Shown here one piece after another: positions 36,901 through 44,470 of a DNA stretch of 64,000 nt. Both the position numbers and the translations under genes were made by a program. How positions within the stretch are numbered: the stretch's first letter is position 1; each line of letters begins with the position of its first letter. This DNA is from Streptomyces seoulensis (GTDB taxonomy: Bacteria; Actinomycetota; Actinomycetes; Streptomycetales; Streptomycetaceae): assembly GCA_013364255.1 (NCBI GenBank), contig CP054936.1:4494853-4558852 (forward strand). Reading direction: 5' to 3'. The notes below the pieces were generated by a model. That model saw only the letters and a list, made by a program, of their open reading frames with translations. It had not been told where the DNA came from and made no database searches.

Positions 36901-38494
36901 TGCGGCTTGGGGCCGGTTGCACTGCCTGGTGCGGATGACGCAGGAACAACGCTCGGCACTCCAGGCGTACCGGACGCACATAGCGTCCCTCGGCAAGGGG
37001 AAGGGCAAGAACACGGGCCTCTTCAGAGCCGCGGCACGCGATGCGATGTCTGTGGCCCAGGACGCGGTGCCTGCGTGGGTCATGCCCATCCCCCAGGTTG
37101 CCGAGATGGTGCAGGCGAGGCGGGACGCCTTCGACGTCGTCATCGTGGACGAGGCCAGCCAGGCGGGCATGGACGCGCTGTTCCTCCTGTGGCTGGCTCC
37201 CCGCGTGATCGTCGTCGGCGACGACAAACAGTGCGCACCCGCCCTCACGCGGAACGGCCGCCACCAGGCCATCCAGGACAAGCTGGCCGCCCATCTGCCG
37301 GACATGCCCAGCCGGCTGCGCCAGCTCTACACGCCGCACACCAACCTGTACCAGCTGCTGTCCACCTTCTTCCCGCAGGTGATCCGCCTCGAGGAGCACT
37401 TCCGCTGTGTGCCCGAGATCATCAACTGGTCTTCCAGCACCTTCTACAACAACAAACTCCTGCCCCTGCGGCAGTACGGCGCCGAACGGCTGGAGCCGTT
37501 GCGCACCCATTTCGTGGAGGGCGCCGTGGCCGTGGGCCGCGAGAGCCGCATGCACAACCCCAAGGAGGCCGAGGCGATCGTCGACTGCCTGGCCCGCCTG
37601 GCCGAGGACCCCGCCTATCAGGACAAGACCATGGGCGTGATCGTCCTCCGGAGCTTCGGACAGATCAAGCTTCTGGAGTCCCTCATCAAGCAGCGGCTGC
37701 CTGCCACCGTGCGCGAGCAGCACCGGATTCGCGTAGGCAACGCCGCCTCGTTCCAGGGAGACGAACGCCACGTCATCCTGCTGTCCATGGTCGTGACCGA
37801 CCCGCCCCGGGCAGCAGGCGGCCACAAGAGCGAACAGCAGGCTTACAACGTCGCCGCCAGCCGGGCCCAGGATCAGATGTGGCTCTTCTACTCGGTCCCG
37901 CCGGACCGTCTCAAGCCGCACGACCTGCGGCTCAACCTTCTGACGTACATGGAGAACCCGCCCGCGGCACTGGAGGCCGCCGACGACATCGGACCGGTGC
38001 TGCCGGACGTCCGCAGGGCCCCCTTCGACTCGCTCTTCGAACAGCAGGTGTATCTGAAGATCAAGAAGCGGGGCTACCACGTGATCCCGCAGTTCCCGGC
38101 CGGCAGCAAGCGCATCGACCTGGTGGTCGTCGGGGCTCGCGGCCGTCTCGCCGTCGAATGCGACGGTGACGCCTTCCACCACGCCACCCGGCAGCAGATC
38201 GAGAACGACCAGCGGCGGGACCGCGAACTGAAGCGTGTGGGCTGGGAGTTCTGGCGAGTGCGGGAGAGCGAATTCCGCTTCGACCCCGATGCGGCGCTCG
38301 ATGGACTGTGGCAGGAACTGGACCGCCAGGGGATCCGGCCCGCCAACTACACGCAGTCCACTACAGCCAACCGGACGGCCGACTCCCACTCCGAGTGGAA
38401 GCCGCTCGATCTCTCCTCGGACGACGAAGTCACCGATGACGAGGACACCGGGGATGAACAGACCGACGACGACACCACGGAGTACGCCGCATGA
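33929..38494 (+). CDS. SF1 DNA/RNA helicase with C-terminal Vsr/MTES_1575-like nuclease domain
   Basis: A 1521-residue protein; GTG 33929 follows AGAGGAGAA, a better start than codons 20 earlier. Residues ~1-350 are unassigned. Walker A GPPGTGKT lies at 392-399. Walker B VVIVDEASQAG is near 1074, so ~670 residues of helical, partly coiled-coil sequence are inserted between motifs I and II. Motifs VVGDDKQ, LEEHFRC, ASFQGDERHVILLS and YNVAASRAQDQMWL follow, typical of the AAA_11/AAA_12 Upf1-like branch. Residues ~1370-1465 are a PD-(D/E)xK-type domain with the pattern RIDLVVVGARGRLAVECDGD, as in Vsr/DUF559 nucleases. The tail is very acidic. First gene of a coupled operon; by architecture a DNA-targeting defence effector. 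Confidence 0.88.
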   Translation: MNDPRRHASDPDVIGQTAGLVSFLRDMVHSSHQRQRDDRSREHLWLAKLPDPVRRPAPRPDGVLLTLDHVPQSAPPDLPDSLDGWVEPVRCLDPDGGDPPLAEEGPGTELVRVADAKERPAGEGTVRREEAGDVLRAYGAWLDRWRRWAARERDERPLRELYDRMYAWHQKLAREDDQTELVLGIGLLTWLGPDGDVVHRHLFTQRVETSIDRRTARLTVRLSSESTLRLEDQDFLDSDDGWVRERGAALSEEIAARGMDPLGPEALEQLAQWQERATTRPMGFSAAWEPPRAPEPGARLTYAPALVMRPRNLNSLLRFYDQIAETVASEGRAPLGLAQMAMTIETADRSTWDGDQRVPLFGDDPLFPGKTNAQQRSVLGRLEQDTGVVVQGPPGTGKTHTIANLVSALLAQGQRVLVTSARDQPLTVLRDKLPSGVRDLCVLLLSSTRHNGEDELERTINALTDQVAASDPDELRAEIRRLTGERDEVRGRIETLTEQVISLREAEYRHRSVAPGYAGTLAKIVERVQAGAEEFSWIGRLPDTAEEAPPLTSEQAHELLVLLRDGAGEPRAGGPFPLPDELPSARHIADVFAASHLSDEGLSAEVVEIRNILAHLDASVTSELASLLDTCATALHHLRMPADATRWNSGSWITRALTDRLSRSDLGLWQRVSAVTDDIHKVAQDVDALGLRLVTVPGDLTAQDAARLTTAGTALRDHLAAGKTLRSRFPGKAQKNARDLLGSCTVDGRSPQTAEDLDAVLTHLRAYSALAGATTRWQQVNADLPQGDVEIRLAELTERAACLEHIQAFGSARDSVDALLVRHGVRLTIASCQAWQDFNAGVAALRGRRAADEAMTQLSALDEFLRTPVNGTQPAAESVALVQALRDQDVEAYAESLEALAAAHHREHRTHRCAELLGSLRAGHSLLAGRLVDSADDPLWEKRLGSLERAWAWAKASRFLERQRTPGLELELEGDLSEHEDRLEQVTGELAAAWGRLHCLVRMTQEQRSALQAYRTHIASLGKGKGKNTGLFRAAARDAMSVAQDAVPAWVMPIPQVAEMVQARRDAFDVVIVDEASQAGMDALFLLWLAPRVIVVGDDKQCAPALTRNGRHQAIQDKLAAHLPDMPSRLRQLYTPHTNLYQLLSTFFPQVIRLEEHFRCVPEIINWSSSTFYNNKLLPLRQYGAERLEPLRTHFVEGAVAVGRESRMHNPKEAEAIVDCLARLAEDPAYQDKTMGVIVLRSFGQIKLLESLIKQRLPATVREQHRIRVGNAASFQGDERHVILLSMVVTDPPRAAGGHKSEQQAYNVAASRAQDQMWLFYSVPPDRLKPHDLRLNLLTYMENPPAALEAADDIGPVLPDVRRAPFDSLFEQQVYLKIKKRGYHVIPQFPAGSKRIDLVVVGARGRLAVECDGDAFHHATRQQIENDQRRDRELKRVGWEFWRVRESEFRFDPDAALDGLWQELDRQGIRPANYTQSTTANRTADSHSEWKPLDLSSDDEVTDDEDTGDEQTDDDTTEYAA

Positions 38495-39333
38495 CGCACG
38501 AGACCGTTCTGGGCCCGCTCGACGGCAACACCTTGAAGGAACTGGCCCGCGTCATCTGCGGCGACGACCACCTCTACTACCGCAGAGGGTTCGAGATCGC
38601 CCAGTTCCTGGAGAACGCCGGATGGCACAAGGTGCCGGAGTACGACGGCGAGTTCCGGGGCGAGTGGACACTTCAACTGCTGATGGAACGTCGTGAGAAC
38701 GCCGCCGAACTGGAGAAGGTGCTCCTGAGACTCGCGGACGCTCGCGAGTACCTCGGAGAACCCGAGGTGCTGTCGGCCGTCGTCAACGCGGTCAACGGCT
38801 TCCTGGTCCACGAAGGATTCCGTCTGGAAAACCCTGGCGGCCGGCCCAGGGTCGTCGTCTGCGACCCAGCCATGGCGCATCCGGGTCATCAGGCCCCGAT
38901 AGAGCTCAAGGCCACCATGGCCGAGATCATCCGTGAACTGCGGATGGCCGCGCTGCTTCAGCGCCGTCTGGACGAAGCCCGCACCTGCTTTTCCAACGGC
39001 GCTCACGTGGCGGCCATCATCATGTTGGGCAGCTTCCTCGAAGGCGTCCTGCTCACGGTGATCGAGGAGCGCGACGTCTCCCTGCTGAACAACAAGGATC
39101 CGGATTTCATCGGCCTCAAGGCCCTCATCGGCATCTGCCACAGGGCGGGTTGGATCGACGTCGACATGGAACGCTTCAGCCAGTCGCTCCGCGAGTACCG
39201 CAATTTCGTCCATCCACGGCGTGAGTTCCACGAGGCGCACACTCCCGACCGCGACACCCTCACCGTGTCCTGGTACGTCGTGAACGGTGCCCTCAACGAC
39301 CTCGCGGCCAGCCAGCCCAAATCCGACGACTAG
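38491..39333 (+). CDS. HEPN-like protein coupled to the helicase-nuclease
   Basis: A 280-residue soluble protein whose ATG overlaps the helicase stop (ATGA), so the two are made together. The N-terminal ~130 residues are unassigned (LGPLDGNTLKELARVICGDD at the start). The C-terminal half is helical, with AAIIMLGSFLEGVLLTVIEE and then LREYRNFVHPRREF near residue 240. This R-N-x-x-H segment at a helix start resembles the catalytic or structural motif of HEPN proteins, many of which are RNases in toxin and abortive-infection systems. The classical spacing is Rx4-6H; here the first Arg gives Rx6H. No other enzyme motif is seen. Confidence 0.75.
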   Translation: MTHETVLGPLDGNTLKELARVICGDDHLYYRRGFEIAQFLENAGWHKVPEYDGEFRGEWTLQLLMERRENAAELEKVLLRLADAREYLGEPEVLSAVVNAVNGFLVHEGFRLENPGGRPRVVVCDPAMAHPGHQAPIELKATMAEIIRELRMAALLQRRLDEARTCFSNGAHVAAIIMLGSFLEGVLLTVIEERDVSLLNNKDPDFIGLKALIGICHRAGWIDVDMERFSQSLREYRNFVHPRREFHEAHTPDRDTLTVSWYVVNGALNDLAASQPKSDD

Positions 39334-39355
39334 AGCCGGCACGTACGACAGCCGC

Positions 39356-39397
39356 AGGCGTGCCTGCCGTGCCACGGCGCTCAGACCAGGCACGCCT
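39356..39397 (+). terminator. Hairpin between second and third genes of the operon
   Basis: AGGCGTGCCTG at 39356-39366 pairs perfectly with CAGGCACGCCT at 39387-39397, 20-base loop. It lies in the 84-base spacer after the HEPN-like gene and may reduce or condition expression of the third gene. It is followed by AAACA, not a T-run. Confidence 0.5.
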
Positions 39398-39417
39398 AAA
39401 CACGAGGGGAGCAGATT

Positions 39418-40761
39418 GTGAAGGTCACAGCAGAAGTATTGAGAGACCTTGCGGAGCCGTCGAACGTCTCGGTCCACTCGAACCAGGAGCTGGCAGGTGA
39501 CGTGAGCGCCGCAGCGGCGAACGACGACAAGCAAAGAGAGGGGAAGGAACTCGACCGGTTGCGCCGAAAGCCCGGGCTCCGCCCCATACCGGCCAGTGAT
39601 CTCGGCCAGCTCATGCAGCTGACGCCTTGGGATGTGCTGCACTCCTTCGGCCGGGCCATCACCCTGGCACGGCGCGGAGCCGGACGTGGCCTCGCCGAGC
39701 ACTGGAGTTCCCTGAAGTACAACCAGGCTCTGACCGGGGACTCGCAATCCTTCATGGCTCTGTCCACCGAGGGCAAGGAGACCGCGGACTACTACAAGGC
39801 GCTTCAATCGGGAGAACTCGGCACCGGCTTCGCGCTGGCTCTCGCCACTCGACTCCTGCGCAGGCGCTATCCCGACCACTTTGTCTCGATCGTGCCGGCT
39901 GACACGGCTCTGCGCGTAGGGTGGGCACTGACCAGCAGGGACTCCGGCCCGAAGTCGGGTTACCGGTACCGCCCTCAGTTTTTCGCCGAGGTATGGAAGC
40001 CCGGCGAGCCCTCTCGCGTCTTCCCGATTGCGTGCAAGGGGAACCACAGTGGGCTCTCCGCCTCTCACACCCAGCTCGCCTCGGCCTCCGCCCACGTCGA
40101 GGCAGTGCACGTCGGAGCGTGGGACGAGACACCGTGCCTGGTGTTCAGTACAGAACTCCCACTCGACGGCCCCTTGAGGGTCCACACCCTGGAGGCGGAC
40201 GGAGAAGGAGGCTGGCTGGACACTCCGGCCCGAGTCCTTGACCACGCGTTGGAGGACGAGAACGTCTATCCCGGCATCCGGCCGCCCGCGCGAGGCGACA
40301 AGCACGCCGAGCCGGAACCCGGTTTTCACGTGAGCCCCGACCTCTACGGGTGGTTCCAACACGCGCTCGCACGTACAGCCGCAGCCGGTCTCACCGCCTT
40401 CGCCGGGGACGCAAGAGCCACCGCCCCGTACCTGACGAAACGACAAGGGCAGCGGCACTTCGCCGGCATTACGCACGCAGCGACAGACAGCGTCCAGGAC
40501 GCACGGCACCGTTTCTTCGGCATCGACTTCGTCGGCACAGACCACGTCTTCCGGCTCAACAGGAAGCGAGTCGAGGCGTTCTCCGGGGTGGCGGAGGACC
40601 TCTTCCGCCATCTTGAGGGTGGCAGGGTGGAGCAGTACCGGCGGGAAATCTACGCGCGCCGGTTCAGCTGGCCAGCCGACACCTGGGCTCGGCGCTGGGG
40701 CGGTCCCATCTCCATACATCCCGACGGTTCCGTGCTGGCCATGCGCCTCCTGCGCGAGTGA
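39418..40761 (+). CDS. Unrecognised 447-residue protein, third gene of the defence-like operon
   Basis: GTG 39418 follows GAGGGGAGC. The first ~60 residues are polar and probably disordered. Residues ~60-170 are helical (LGQLMQLTPWDVLHSFGRAI, LATRLLRRRYPDHF). Near residue 200-215 the segment FFAEVWKPGEPSRVFPIACKGNH has the strand-turn-strand look of a PD-(D/E)xK core (E...CKG), but no complete catalytic set can be assigned. There is no membrane segment or signal peptide. I do not recognise the family. Its place behind the helicase-nuclease and HEPN-like genes suggests it belongs to the same system. Confidence 0.75.
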   Translation: MKVTAEVLRDLAEPSNVSVHSNQELAGDVSAAAANDDKQREGKELDRLRRKPGLRPIPASDLGQLMQLTPWDVLHSFGRAITLARRGAGRGLAEHWSSLKYNQALTGDSQSFMALSTEGKETADYYKALQSGELGTGFALALATRLLRRRYPDHFVSIVPADTALRVGWALTSRDSGPKSGYRYRPQFFAEVWKPGEPSRVFPIACKGNHSGLSASHTQLASASAHVEAVHVGAWDETPCLVFSTELPLDGPLRVHTLEADGEGGWLDTPARVLDHALEDENVYPGIRPPARGDKHAEPEPGFHVSPDLYGWFQHALARTAAAGLTAFAGDARATAPYLTKRQGQRHFAGITHAATDSVQDARHRFFGIDFVGTDHVFRLNRKRVEAFSGVAEDLFRHLEGGRVEQYRREIYARRFSWPADTWARRWGGPISIHPDGSVLAMRLLRE

Positions 40762-41055
40762 TCCGCGCTGTGCGTATGAGAGCGGGCGACTCTCGGGAGA
40801 AAGCCGAGCGCAGGAAGAGTACGGCATTCCGAACGCCACGATCACCCCTGCGCGGCGGCAGAGCGAGTCCGTATCGCGTTCACCGAACCGAGGCTCAACC
40901 TCCATGCCGCCGGGTCGGTACCTGCGGAACGGATCTGGCACACATGAGGCCGGGAAACCGCGTGAACACGTGAGAACTACGGAGCAGTGTTTTCCCAGAT
41001 AAGGCGCCCTGCGGTCACCATTTCCGCAGGTCACAGCCCCGCCCCGAGAAAACTC

Positions 41056-41096
41056 CCTAAAGCGGGTGTCACAGGTTCGAATCCTGCCGGGGGCAC
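41056..41096 (+). repeat. att site 3
   Basis: Third copy of the tRNA-Arg 3' end, CCTAAAGCGGGTGTC then A for G, then CAGGTTCGAATCCTGCCG and GGGGCAC. It is followed by AACGCTTAACCG and a hairpin at 41115-41134, the same layout as after att site 2. Confidence 0.88.
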
Positions 41097-41133
41097 AACG
41101 CTTAACCGACCTGACCTGGGGTTTCTCCCCCAG

Positions 41134-41470
41134 GAAGGGGTCTTCGGCCTCGGACCCTTCGTCCGGGGCCGTCTGCGTGAGCGGTGCATGAGCGGGCGGA
41201 TCGCCACGTCCCAGCCCTTCTCCGGATCGATCAGCACCACATAGCACAGGCTCTATCTCGTATTCTTGGGCGGCACCGGGCTCCGATTTGGCTTCGGTGT
41301 GTTCGGCATCCCTTGCCGGCCGGGGCGAGGGACTAGGCACGCAGCAGCCTCGGCAATCACCAGACCAGTCTCCGGCAACAAGCTCGTGCAGCTGTCCGTC
41401 ATGACGCCTTACAGGCCGACCCCGGCCAGGTGTGCCAGCGCCGCGGCACCGTGTCGCAGAGCCCGACAGG
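41134..41470 (-). pseudogene. Decayed tyrosine integrase end
   Basis: The minus strand next to att site 3 still reads LAHLAGVGL, then after a frame disruption DSCTSLLPETGLVIAEAAAC. This is clearly homologous to the integrase end next to att site 2 (DTYTSLLPEADLAIAEAAAR). The catalytic tyrosine codon has become cysteine, and the reading frame is broken several times. It marks the start of a third, more degraded element whose right end I cannot find. Confidence 0.7.
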
Positions 41471-42117
41471 GCGATGATGCTTACTGTCACGGCGAAGCCA
41501 GCACCGGCTCCTTTCCCGGAACCAGCCCCGGCTGACCAGACACATTCGCCTGCCTCTCGGCGCTGCCCCACCCTGCGAGCCAGCCACCGGCACAGTCCCT
41601 GCCCACCCGCAACCCGAGGATGAACCCTCGGCCTCATCTACGACCAGGCCGGGCACCGCATCAAGAACGCCAGCCCATCGCCGCCAACGGCGGGTCCCGC
41701 CGATGCCCCTGCTCTCAGCGGTAGTCCGGCTGATAGAGAGTCACATTAGTTACAGCATCATCTCGTTGCACAGTATGTAGCCGCCTCGCTACCCTTGGCG
41801 CCGAGCGACTTGTTCGATGACTCCGCGCTATGACGGGTCAGCTTCCTCGGCTTGTGCTTGACCGGGCCGAGCAGCGGGACCGTCTTACTGTGCTCCCTCG
41901 GGTATGAGGTTCATGTCCACCTCCCCCCTCGGGCCGGATGGTGCGTGGCTCGGACGGCACCAGACGTCCCGGTGGCAACTGTTCTGCGGACCGACACGGG
42001 TGGAGGTCGGCGGTCGACATGTCCGCGCTCTCGCTCTGCCGGGCGCACCCGCGACTTGGCAGCACGACGCCGACATGCCGGTGCCTGAATCGGCCGACCT
42101 TCACGGAGAGCTGTTCC
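41471..42117. other. Degraded DNA right of att site 3
   Basis: No gene can be supported with confidence. Between ~41904 and ~42110 one plus-strand frame (starting MRFMSTSPLGPDGAWLGRHQ) has Streptomyces-like third-position GC but runs out of frame into the next gene, so it may be a gene fragment or a frameshifted 5' extension. The rest lacks periodicity. Confidence 0.4.
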
Positions 42118-42519
42118 GTGTCCGACATCATCACTTTCTCCATCCCTCTGGACCAGGGCGAGGTTGGCCTCGTCGCAGCTGTTCTCCAGCGGGCAGCCGA
42201 CGAGTGCCGCGCCGCTCCCTCACCCGAATCCCCAAGTGGTCAGGGCTCCGAGATCACAATCGGCAGCCTGGCATCGCACTGGGCCGGGATCGCAGAGCAA
42301 GAACTGCACTGCAGCATCGTCAACCTGCATGGTGAGCGGTTGTATATGGTCACCCTGTCTTCTGAAGGGTGGTATCAGGTTCGTGCGGCACTCAGCGAGC
42401 GCGCCGCGCGGCATTCACTGACTCGGGTAGACACGCCAGCAGGTCGTGAGGATCGAAAGCAGGCGCGCAGAGCACTCCTCCTTGTGGATCGGATTACGGG
42501 AGCAAGCAGTGACCGATGA
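42118..42519 (+). CDS. Unknown protein, first gene of the ParB-like operon
   Basis: A 133-residue soluble protein from GTG 42118 with GGAGAG upstream. The sequence (SDIITFSIPLDQGEVGLVAA at the start, HCSIVNLHGERLYMVTLSSEGW in the middle, basic C-terminus) suggests an alpha/beta fold. No family is recognised. It overlaps the 653-residue gene by 11 bases, so both are translated together. Third-position GC is below that of the flanking chromosome, which fits horizontal acquisition. Confidence 0.65.
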   Translation: MSDIITFSIPLDQGEVGLVAAVLQRAADECRAAPSPESPSGQGSEITIGSLASHWAGIAEQELHCSIVNLHGERLYMVTLSSEGWYQVRAALSERAARHSLTRVDTPAGREDRKQARRALLLVDRITGASSDR

Positions 42520-44470
42520 GTCCGTCGGCCATCCCTTCGACACAGGCGAAGGTTGGCAGCCAACGCAGTGGACGCTTCCCCGCGGCACTGCCGTCGACAA
42601 CCTTGCCTCCTCGCTGTCCGGGCAAGGTTCTACCGATGGAATTGCCCGGGTTCTCTCACGCGCTGCAGTACGCCCCGACGAAATGCGCCGGAAACTGACC
42701 GAGTCGGTCGAACTGCGCGTGCAGGGTGCCACTTTGTTGATTGTCGAGACCAGGCTGTGGTCCGCATCAGTGGTGCCGCATCCGGCTAACCCACGGGAGT
42801 ACGGGCGCCGGACTTACGCACTGGGTGGAACCGGGACAACATTCCCTGAACCAAGGTCGGCACCGAGCAAAGGGGCGGAGCTGGAGATCCATGTGGAGGA
42901 TCCGAGCGCGCTCGCGCAGCGGCTGGAAGATACCAAGGGCCGTTTGACGAAGGAGAATCCCCTCAGCGAGGACATTGCGGTGGAGGGAGTACTCCAACCG
43001 CTTACTGTCGTGCCACTGACTGTCAATCACCGCAATGGTCATCCAGCTGCCTCGCTCTTGATTGCCGCCGACGGATCTAGCCGCATCAGTGCGGTGCACG
43101 ATCTACTCGGATATTCCCCGTCGAAAGTTGCATACGAGTGGGGTGGAGACGACCGTAAATTTCGCCAGGAAGTGAACCGTTGGATCCGGCTAGTCCAGAA
43201 GCAGGGCTGGGACAACCTTAGTGAGGAGGAGCAGGCAAAGGCGCGCGCCCTCACCATCCCCGCGCGTATTGTCGTCGGGTTCCGCCCCGATGCTCGCGCA
43301 AATCATTTCTTCCACACGGCGGTACGCAACTTCATCGGCTTGACGCATATCCGGCCGCCTAAGCCGTACGGCCCTGCCGTGGAGAACGAGGCCAAGGCAG
43401 ATGCTGTTCTCGACGTCCTAGCACAACCCACAACCACGCGGCCTGCCCGTATCTCTGAATCAGAGAAGCAGTGGTTCGCTGGAGTGATCACTGAACATGA
43501 CGCCTTGGCCGAGGGGTTCAGCCGACACCGTGATGTCCGGGCTGCAGAGATCGTCCGAGCTGTTCTAGGCGGGGGAATCGGCACAGCCCGTCGCGTCAAC
43601 GACGGGATTCGATCGTTGACAGCAAAGCAACGGCCAAAGCGAGAAGATCGTGTGGATATTTCAGTTGAGCTAATTCTTCGCCCGGTTCGCACCGAGAAGA
43701 GTGATGCGATCCAGTTCGTTCGGCCGCGTCGCGCGGTGCTGCAACGCGCCTACCGAATGCCCGAGATCGAGGCCCTTCCTTCCGACTCGCCCCTGGAAGG
43801 GACCGCAGAGGACCCACGATCTCTTGAGGATCTGCGTGATGAAGCCCTACAGGAGGTGGAGCATGGCCTCGGCGACAGCGGGCGTCTAGGCGTCGCCCAG
43901 ACAGAACTTTCAGTCAAAGCGGCTTACTACATGGCGATTGCGGAACCTATGGCTTTGCAGCGCGAAGTTTTTGGCGGATCCGGTGACGAGGACGATCGCA
44001 CCCTGCCTGTCGTGATACGCGCCATGCTCTCGCGCCGTCGAGGCGTATTCCAGGCATACGATATCGTGCGAGCAGGCCGACTTGGTCAGAAGCTGTACGA
44101 GGTCGACGAAGCCGGGATGCCGATGCTCACAGTCGGAGGCGAGGCCCGCGAGCTGACCGACTCGCTAGTGCGCCACACATATAACGGCGAGCCGCTGGCA
44201 GAAGTCGCGAGCGGGTTCAAAGCTGCAAGTCTGTGCTGGGCTGACGTGACCACGACTGTCGAGGCCCTCAAAAAGGCCGTTGCCAGCATGACGAGGGTCC
44301 CCATCCACGTAGGCGGGGCCAGCCTCGTGGAGCGGGACGGATGGGATTCAGCCCAGGTCTCGTCCCTTCGCCAGAGGCTCGACCGTATCGATCGCACACT
44401 GGCCAGTTGGGCCGACCGGTATGATGACCTGGACGAGTCCGTCGCTCGGGAGGCCGAGGAACACGCTTAG
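42509..44470 (+). CDS. Large protein with ParB/Srx-like N-terminal half
   Basis: A 653-residue soluble protein from GTG 42509 (GGGAG upstream). Around residues 160-205 the pattern AVEGVLQPLTVVPL, then LLIAADGSSRISAVHDLLGY mirrors the ParB N-terminal fold, where ParB has GLLQPL and GERRLxAA. ParB-like domains act as CTP-dependent DNA clamps, nucleases or small-molecule kinases. The region ~200-330 (FRQEVNRWIRLVQKQGW, FHTAVRNFIGLTHIRPPKPY) and the C-terminal half are unassigned. The codon pattern is less GC-biased than the host's. It forms a two-gene operon with the 133-residue protein. Role unknown; location among element remnants suggests a defence or stabilisation function. Confidence 0.7.
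   Translation: MTDESVGHPFDTGEGWQPTQWTLPRGTAVDNLASSLSGQGSTDGIARVLSRAAVRPDEMRRKLTESVELRVQGATLLIVETRLWSASVVPHPANPREYGRRTYALGGTGTTFPEPRSAPSKGAELEIHVEDPSALAQRLEDTKGRLTKENPLSEDIAVEGVLQPLTVVPLTVNHRNGHPAASLLIAADGSSRISAVHDLLGYSPSKVAYEWGGDDRKFRQEVNRWIRLVQKQGWDNLSEEEQAKARALTIPARIVVGFRPDARANHFFHTAVRNFIGLTHIRPPKPYGPAVENEAKADAVLDVLAQPTTTRPARISESEKQWFAGVITEHDALAEGFSRHRDVRAAEIVRAVLGGGIGTARRVNDGIRSLTAKQRPKREDRVDISVELILRPVRTEKSDAIQFVRPRRAVLQRAYRMPEIEALPSDSPLEGTAEDPRSLEDLRDEALQEVEHGLGDSGRLGVAQTELSVKAAYYMAIAEPMALQREVFGGSGDEDDRTLPVVIRAMLSRRRGVFQAYDIVRAGRLGQKLYEVDEAGMPMLTVGGEARELTDSLVRHTYNGEPLAEVASGFKAASLCWADVTTTVEALKKAVASMTRVPIHVGGASLVERDGWDSAQVSSLRQRLDRIDRTLASWADRYDDLDESVAREAEEHA

Larger units (their letters stand above)
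32088..41096. mobile_element. Accessory segment B, tRNA-Arg-targeted element with a defence-like operon
   Basis: A 9-kb segment bounded by att sites 2 and 3. Its left end carries the 3' fragment of a tyrosine integrase reading toward att, followed by a flavoprotein, a truncated XRE regulator and the three-gene helicase-nuclease operon. The last ~290 bases before att 3 show no gene. With the integrase truncated the segment should no longer excise on its own. The order att, integrase, cargo, att is that of an integrative element of the pSAM2/SLP1 or prophage type, but no replication or transfer gene remains. Confidence 0.75.

Noticed and set aside
41031..41240. Peptide reading through the att 3 site (ending PPAGFEPVTPALGS)
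   Set aside because: This is the common false protein obtained by translating the T-arm region of a tRNA gene and its integrase tail; no gene is implied.
38347..41637. 1096-codon minus-strand open frame across the HEPN-like and 447-residue genes
   Set aside because: The plus-strand genes have good ribosome sites and Streptomyces codon bias. The minus frame is a shadow fused to integrase and att remnants.
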